DNA of 63,406 bases from an uncultured Prevotellaceae bacterium (GTDB taxonomy: Bacteria; Bacteroidota; Bacteroidia; Bacteroidales; Bacteroidaceae). The position numbers were made by a program, and so were the translations under genes. The notes below the pieces were generated by a model, which saw nothing but the letters and a program-made list of their open reading frames with translations, had not been told where the DNA came from and did not search any database. Positions 60,161-63,406 of this stretch are shown piece by piece (the first letter of the stretch is position 1; each line of letters begins with the position of its first letter). Location: NCBI GenBank assembly GCA_937898415.1, contig CALDLA010000025.1:1-63406 (forward strand). The letters run 5' to 3'.

Positions 60161-61942
60161 TTAGTTTAGTTTGAAGTTGATAGGTAGTGTGTAGGTAGTT
60201 TCCACACGCTTGCCGTTCTGCCGTCCAGGCTCCCAGCGGGGCATGCTGCGCACCACGTGGATGGCCTCCTCCTTCAGGGCTTCCACTGCGTCGTAGTAGT
60301 TTCTCGAGGCTTCCACGGCCTCCTCGTCGCCCTCCTTGGCAGCCTTTGCCACCTCGGCAGTGATGAGCGGACTATGGGCATTGGCCTCTACGACCTGCGG
60401 CGAACGCACGAATCCCGTCTTGTCGACCGTGAAGCGTACCACGACGTCAGCTTCCACACGCATCTCACGGGCCACTGGCGGGTACATGAGCTTGAGGCTC
60501 AGGTATTTCATGATTTCACCCGTACCGCCGGGGAACGAGGGCATCTGCTCGACCAAGTCAAAGACTTTGTCATCCTTGTTGTCACTGGTCTGGTCCTGAT
60601 AGCGCGCGCTGCTCAGGTCGATGCTGTCGCGACGACCCACCACCGTGACATTACTGAAACCCGTCATCGGCTCCAGCGTGGCATCCATCTTATTGCTGCT
60701 GATGTCGAGCGTATTGGTCTTATAGCCTACGTACGAGATGCGGATTTTGTGCGCCGGATCCACCACTTTCAACGAGAATTTGCCGTTCTTGTCGGTAGAG
60801 GTTTGGGCCACGATGCGGCCGTACTGGTCTATTTCCACGAGATTGGCGTAATGCAGCGGACCTTCCTTGTCCTTCACCGTGCCGGTAATCGTGCTGCCCG
60901 CCTTCACCTTGGAGTCCTTCTGCTGGGGCTCTTCGGCTTTAGCCGGCTTTGGTGATTCGGATTTCCCGATTGGGAAACCATCGGGCACTTGGGATGCCAG
61001 TTGGGCGAGGGGCTGTTCGACAGCCTTGACACTGTTGTCAACAGCCACTTTCAATGCCTCTTTAGGCTTCGAGAAAGCCATCAGCGAGAAACCGATCAGT
61101 GGGAGGGTGACGGCAATCCATGCGATGCGCCACCAGTGCGATTGCTTTTTCTTCATCATAATAATTCGTTTTTTAATGTTAAGATTAAACGAACTTGCGA
61201 GTGCGTAGGCCTCCGCTCCCACTGTCCGCAGGATTAATAGTCGCTGATAGTCACGGCTCTGAATCCTATAATGATTGATCACTTCATCGTCGGCTTCATA
61301 TTCGTGTACTATCTTGATTTCTTTCATGATCAGCCAGCACGTCGGGTTGACGATGACACACACCATCAGCACCAACAAGTCCAGATGGTGCAGCAGCACG
61401 ATGTGCGACAGTTCGTGACGCATGCTGGCCCTGCGTCCGAATCCCTCTTCCTGAGCCGAGATGACGATGAAGTTCATCCAGCTGAACGGACCATACTCTG
61501 CATCGTGCTCCACGAGCCACACCCTGTGGCCCAGCCTGTGGCGGCGTTTGCCGCGCAGGAACCACCACATCTTGACGGCTGCCTTCACCCATCCCGTGAG
61601 CTGTGTCAGCACGTAGGCCAAGTAAGCCACCAGCAACACCAGCGCCGCCATCTCCTCGGGCTGCGGTTTTGCCGCAGCATCTAAAGCAGAACTGACGCTC
61701 ATACTGCTCAGCGGGCTTTCGTCCACCCACGCTGCCGTCCGGCACGACTCCGCCACCGGCTCCATCCCGTCCGTTGGGGCAATATGTATCAGCGGCAGTA
61801 TAGCCGACAGCGCAACGGCGCCGAGCAGGAAGAAACGGTTGAACCTGTGGAACGTCGAACCGCTGAAGCACATCTTGTAGAGCAACAGGAAAGCCAACAG
61901 ACAGGCCGACCACTCAAGGATATAGATTACAAATGCTCCCAT
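60161..61942 (-). CDS. BlaR1/M56-type membrane metallopeptidase with TonB C-terminal domain
   Basis: 593 residues. Four or so N-terminal membrane segments, an M56 zinc site RASMRHELSHIVLLHHLDLL (HELSH, about 177), a regulatory carboxypeptidase-like domain (about 355-420, TVKDKEGPLHYANLVEIDQY) and a TonB C-terminal domain (about 495-593, YPPVAREMRVEADVVVRFTV then DKTGFV). It is joined by 1 nt to a BlaI-type repressor gene, so it is the likely sensor that inactivates the repressor. The added TonB part is common in Bacteroidetes members and suggests contact with an outer-membrane receptor. Confidence 0.9.
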   Translation of the reverse strand: MGAFVIYILEWSACLLAFLLLYKMCFSGSTFHRFNRFFLLGAVALSAILPLIHIAPTDGMEPVAESCRTAAWVDESPLSSMSVSSALDAAAKPQPEEMAALVLLVAYLAYVLTQLTGWVKAAVKMWWFLRGKRRHRLGHRVWLVEHDAEYGPFSWMNFIVISAQEEGFGRRASMRHELSHIVLLHHLDLLVLMVCVIVNPTCWLIMKEIKIVHEYEADDEVINHYRIQSRDYQRLLILRTVGAEAYALASSFNLNIKKRIIMMKKKQSHWWRIAWIAVTLPLIGFSLMAFSKPKEALKVAVDNSVKAVEQPLAQLASQVPDGFPIGKSESPKPAKAEEPQQKDSKVKAGSTITGTVKDKEGPLHYANLVEIDQYGRIVAQTSTDKNGKFSLKVVDPAHKIRISYVGYKTNTLDISSNKMDATLEPMTGFSNVTVVGRRDSIDLSSARYQDQTSDNKDDKVFDLVEQMPSFPGGTGEIMKYLSLKLMYPPVAREMRVEADVVVRFTVDKTGFVRSPQVVEANAHSPLITAEVAKAAKEGDEEAVEASRNYYDAVEALKEEAIHVVRSMPRWEPGRQNGKRVETTYTLPINFKLN

Positions 61943-61943
61943 A

Positions 61944-62303
61944 TCACTCCTCCTCCACCATTTTAATCAGCTCCTTCAGCTCGTCCACACTCACCTCATG
62001 TCGCTTCACCAGTCGCGAGATGAAGTCCATGTAGGAACCGTCGAAGAATCGGTCGATACTCTCTTTGTTCACACGCGATATATACTGTTCGCGCGTAACC
62101 GTCGCATGGTAGCGGTAGAAACGCGGACTCAGTTCCTCGTGACCGATCATGTCGTGCTGTTCCAGCCGTCGCACGTAGGTAGCAATCGTGTTGAAGTGTA
62201 CCGTCGTGTCTGGCAGGTGCTGTATGATGTCACGTGTCGACAACGGGCCGTTGTCCCACAGCACATCCATGATTTGCAATTCCTTGTCAGTCAATTTCTT
62301 CAT
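61944..62303 (-). CDS. BlaI/MecI/CopY-family transcriptional repressor
   Basis: 119 residues. Winged-helix start KKLTDKELQIMDVLWDNGPL, recognition-helix segment VHFNTIATYVRRLEQHDMIG, then SPRFYRYHATVTREQYISRV, and a short helical dimer end VDELKELIKMVEEE. It should bind TACAnnnTGTA-type operators; such a palindrome lies in its own promoter. I start at ATG 62303; the longer frame overlaps the promoter. The BlaR1-like partner follows. Confidence 0.92.
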   Translation of the reverse strand: MKKLTDKELQIMDVLWDNGPLSTRDIIQHLPDTTVHFNTIATYVRRLEQHDMIGHEELSPRFYRYHATVTREQYISRVNKESIDRFFDGSYMDFISRLVKRHEVSVDELKELIKMVEEE

Positions 62304-62324
62304 AACGTTTCGTTTTAGGCACTG

Positions 62325-62357
62325 CAAATATAACTACAATTTGTAATAACCCCCAAA
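62325..62357 (-). promoter_or_regulatory. blaI-blaR1 promoter
   Basis: Minus strand TTTG (62354-62357), 21 nt, TATATTTG (62325-62332). The operator palindrome lies inside the spacer. Confidence 0.7.
62335..62345. promoter_or_regulatory. BlaI-type operator
   Basis: TACAATTTGTA, a perfect palindrome of the BlaI/MecI kind (TACA...TGTA), between the promoter elements. Binding would block RNA polymerase directly. A possible half-site TTTGTAGTTATTA lies at about 62383-62395. Confidence 0.75.
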
Positions 62358-62416
62358 TTTTGAAACCTTTTTTAAGAATTTATTTGTAGTTATTAGCATA
62401 TTGCGTAAGGGGACGA

Positions 62417-62446
62417 AAAAGCCGGAAGTCTGCACTTCCGGCTTTT
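62417..62446 (-). terminator. Intrinsic terminator after pckA
   Basis: AAAAGCCGGAAGT (62417-62429) pairs with ACTTCCGGCTTTT (62434-62446); U-rich on both strands, so it can also stop plus-strand transcripts. Confidence 0.85.
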
Positions 62447-62465
62447 ATCATAAGTAATGTAAATC

Positions 62466-63406
62466 TTAGAGTTTCGGTCCTGCAGCGACGAGTGCCTTAC
62501 CAGCCTCGTTACCCTCGTACTTCTTGAAGTTCTTGATGAAGCGAGCAGCCAGGTCCTTAGCCTTCTCCTCCCACTCGTTGCGGTTCTGATAGGTGTCGCG
62601 AGGATCGAGAATACCCCAAGCCACGCCGTTCAGCTGTGTGGGAACCTCGAAGTCGAAGTAAGGAATCTTCTTGGTAGGAGCGTTCAGGATGTCACCACCC
62701 AGGATAGCGTCGATGATACCACGGGTATCCTTGATAGAGATACGCTTGCCGGTACCGTTCCAACCGGTGTTCACCAGATAAGCCTTGGCACCGCTCTTCT
62801 CCATCTTCTTCACCAGCTCCTCAGCATACTTGGTGGGGTGCAGCTCGAGGAATGCCTGGCCGAAGCAAGCAGAGAAAGTAGGAGTGGGCTCAGTGATGCC
62901 GCGCTCTGTACCAGCCAGCTTAGCGGTGAAACCAGAGAGGAAGTAGTACTTCGTCTGCTCCGGAGTCAGGATAGATACGGGAGGCAGCACGCCGAAGGCA
63001 TCGGCAGAGAGGAAGATCACGTTCTTAGCCTCGGGACCAGCGCTCTTCTTGTTCACCTTCTGGGCGATCTTCTCGATGTGGTTGATGGGATAGCTGACAC
63101 GGGTGTTCTCAGTCACGCTCTTGTCAGCGAAGTCAATCTTACCTTCGCCATCAACAGTCACGTTCTCCAGCAGAGCGTCACGACGGATTGCGTTGTAAAT
63201 GTCGGGCTCAGACTCCTTGTCAAGGTTAATCACCTTGGCATAGCAGCCACCCTCGAAGTTGAACACACCCTCGTCGTCCCATCCGTGCTCGTCGTCACCG
63301 ATGAGCAGGCGCTTCGGGTCGGTTGACAGCGTGGTCTTACCAGTACCGGAGAGACCGAAGAAGATAGCGGTGTTCTTACCCTCCATATCGGTGTTGGCAG
63401 AGCAGT
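62466..63406 (-). CDS. pckA: Phosphoenolpyruvate carboxykinase (ATP), partial
   Basis: The C-terminal 313 or so residues of PEPCK; the gene enters from the right edge. Seen: FFGLSGTGKTTLSTDPKRLL (ATP P-loop), IGDDEHGWDDEGVFNFEGGC with the metal-binding Asp, LNTP-like NTGWNGTGKRISIKDTRGII. Interconverts oxaloacetate and PEP, central in succinate-producing Bacteroidales. The frame is open up to 63406, so the start lies outside the window. Confidence 0.96.
   Translation of the reverse strand, partial: CSANTDMEGKNTAIFFGLSGTGKTTLSTDPKRLLIGDDEHGWDDEGVFNFEGGCYAKVINLDKESEPDIYNAIRRDALLENVTVDGEGKIDFADKSVTENTRVSYPINHIEKIAQKVNKKSAGPEAKNVIFLSADAFGVLPPVSILTPEQTKYYFLSGFTAKLAGTERGITEPTPTFSACFGQAFLELHPTKYAEELVKKMEKSGAKAYLVNTGWNGTGKRISIKDTRGIIDAILGGDILNAPTKKIPYFDFEVPTQLNGVAWGILDPRDTYQNRNEWEEKAKDLAARFIKNFKKYEGNEAGKALVAAGPKL

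Noticed and set aside
1..63406. tRNA or rRNA genes
   Set aside because: I looked through the spacers and found no cloverleaf or rRNA-like sequence.

Overview
The window looks like a chromosome segment from a Bacteroidales bacterium, most likely Prevotellaceae (Prevotella/Segatella-like). The evidence is: many promoters of the Bacteroidetes type (TTTG, 19-21 nt, TAnnTTTG); A-rich leaders with few Shine-Dalgarno sites; Mfa/FimB-type fimbrial genes with DUF3575 and DUF3868 partners; the gene order PorG-like/uppS/bamA/ompH known from Porphyromonas; and a giant secreted protein with a type IX secretion (T9SS)-like C-terminus. Most genes are on the minus strand.

Layout. 1-1.45 kb: a small beta-barrel protein, a structured 6S-like RNA candidate with its own promoter, and a degenerate stretch with gene remnants and repeats. 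1.45-4.65 kb: a LuxR-type regulator, then metY and an Lrp-type regulator divergent from back-to-back promoters, with a LOG-family enzyme behind lrp. 4.6-8.95 kb: a sugar kinase, an FprA flavoprotein and a CotH-like lipoprotein, apparently one operon. 9.0-12.6 kb: thiamine salvage operon (TPP riboswitch, TonB receptor, PnuC-type transporter, thiamine pyrophosphokinase). 12.7-15.95 kb: rplM-rpsI-rpsB-tsf behind a structured leader. 16-24.3 kb: surface-polysaccharide genes (two GT2 enzymes, acyltransferase, flippase, LicD protein, opine-dehydrogenase-like enzyme, and a nucleotidyltransferase fused to a PLP enzyme). 24.5-30.2 kb: Rpn-type nuclease, S41 protease, topoisomerase IV B subunit, GNAT protein. 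30.3-40.6 kb: an OmpA protein, then an envelope-biogenesis run (lipoprotein, PorG-like, uppS, bamA, three ompH/skp, murI, methyltransferase-like). 40.7-60 kb: a 31-residue small-protein unit, then a ~19 kb fimbrial operon (DUF3575, DUF3868, Mfa1, Mfa2/FimB, two fimbrillin-like lipoproteins, a 3311-residue adhesin candidate, a TlpA-like protein). 60-63.4 kb: a BlaR1-like/BlaI-like pair with a visible operator, and pckA running off the right edge.

Three things stand out. First, imperfect 7-bp tandem repeats occur at ten places, between genes and inside coding sequence: signal peptides of an OmpH protein and BamA, the stop codon of uppS, topoisomerase IV B, and the end of the giant adhesin. Second, a palindromic element built on GCCCCCTAAGTTAGGGGG sits in two operons, each copy 5-6 nt after a stop codon. 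Third, LicD, the opine-dehydrogenase-like enzyme and the nucleotidyltransferase/PLP fusion together suggest a route to an unusual phospho-amino-alcohol decoration of a surface glycan. These are readings of sequence only; no searches or folding runs were possible.
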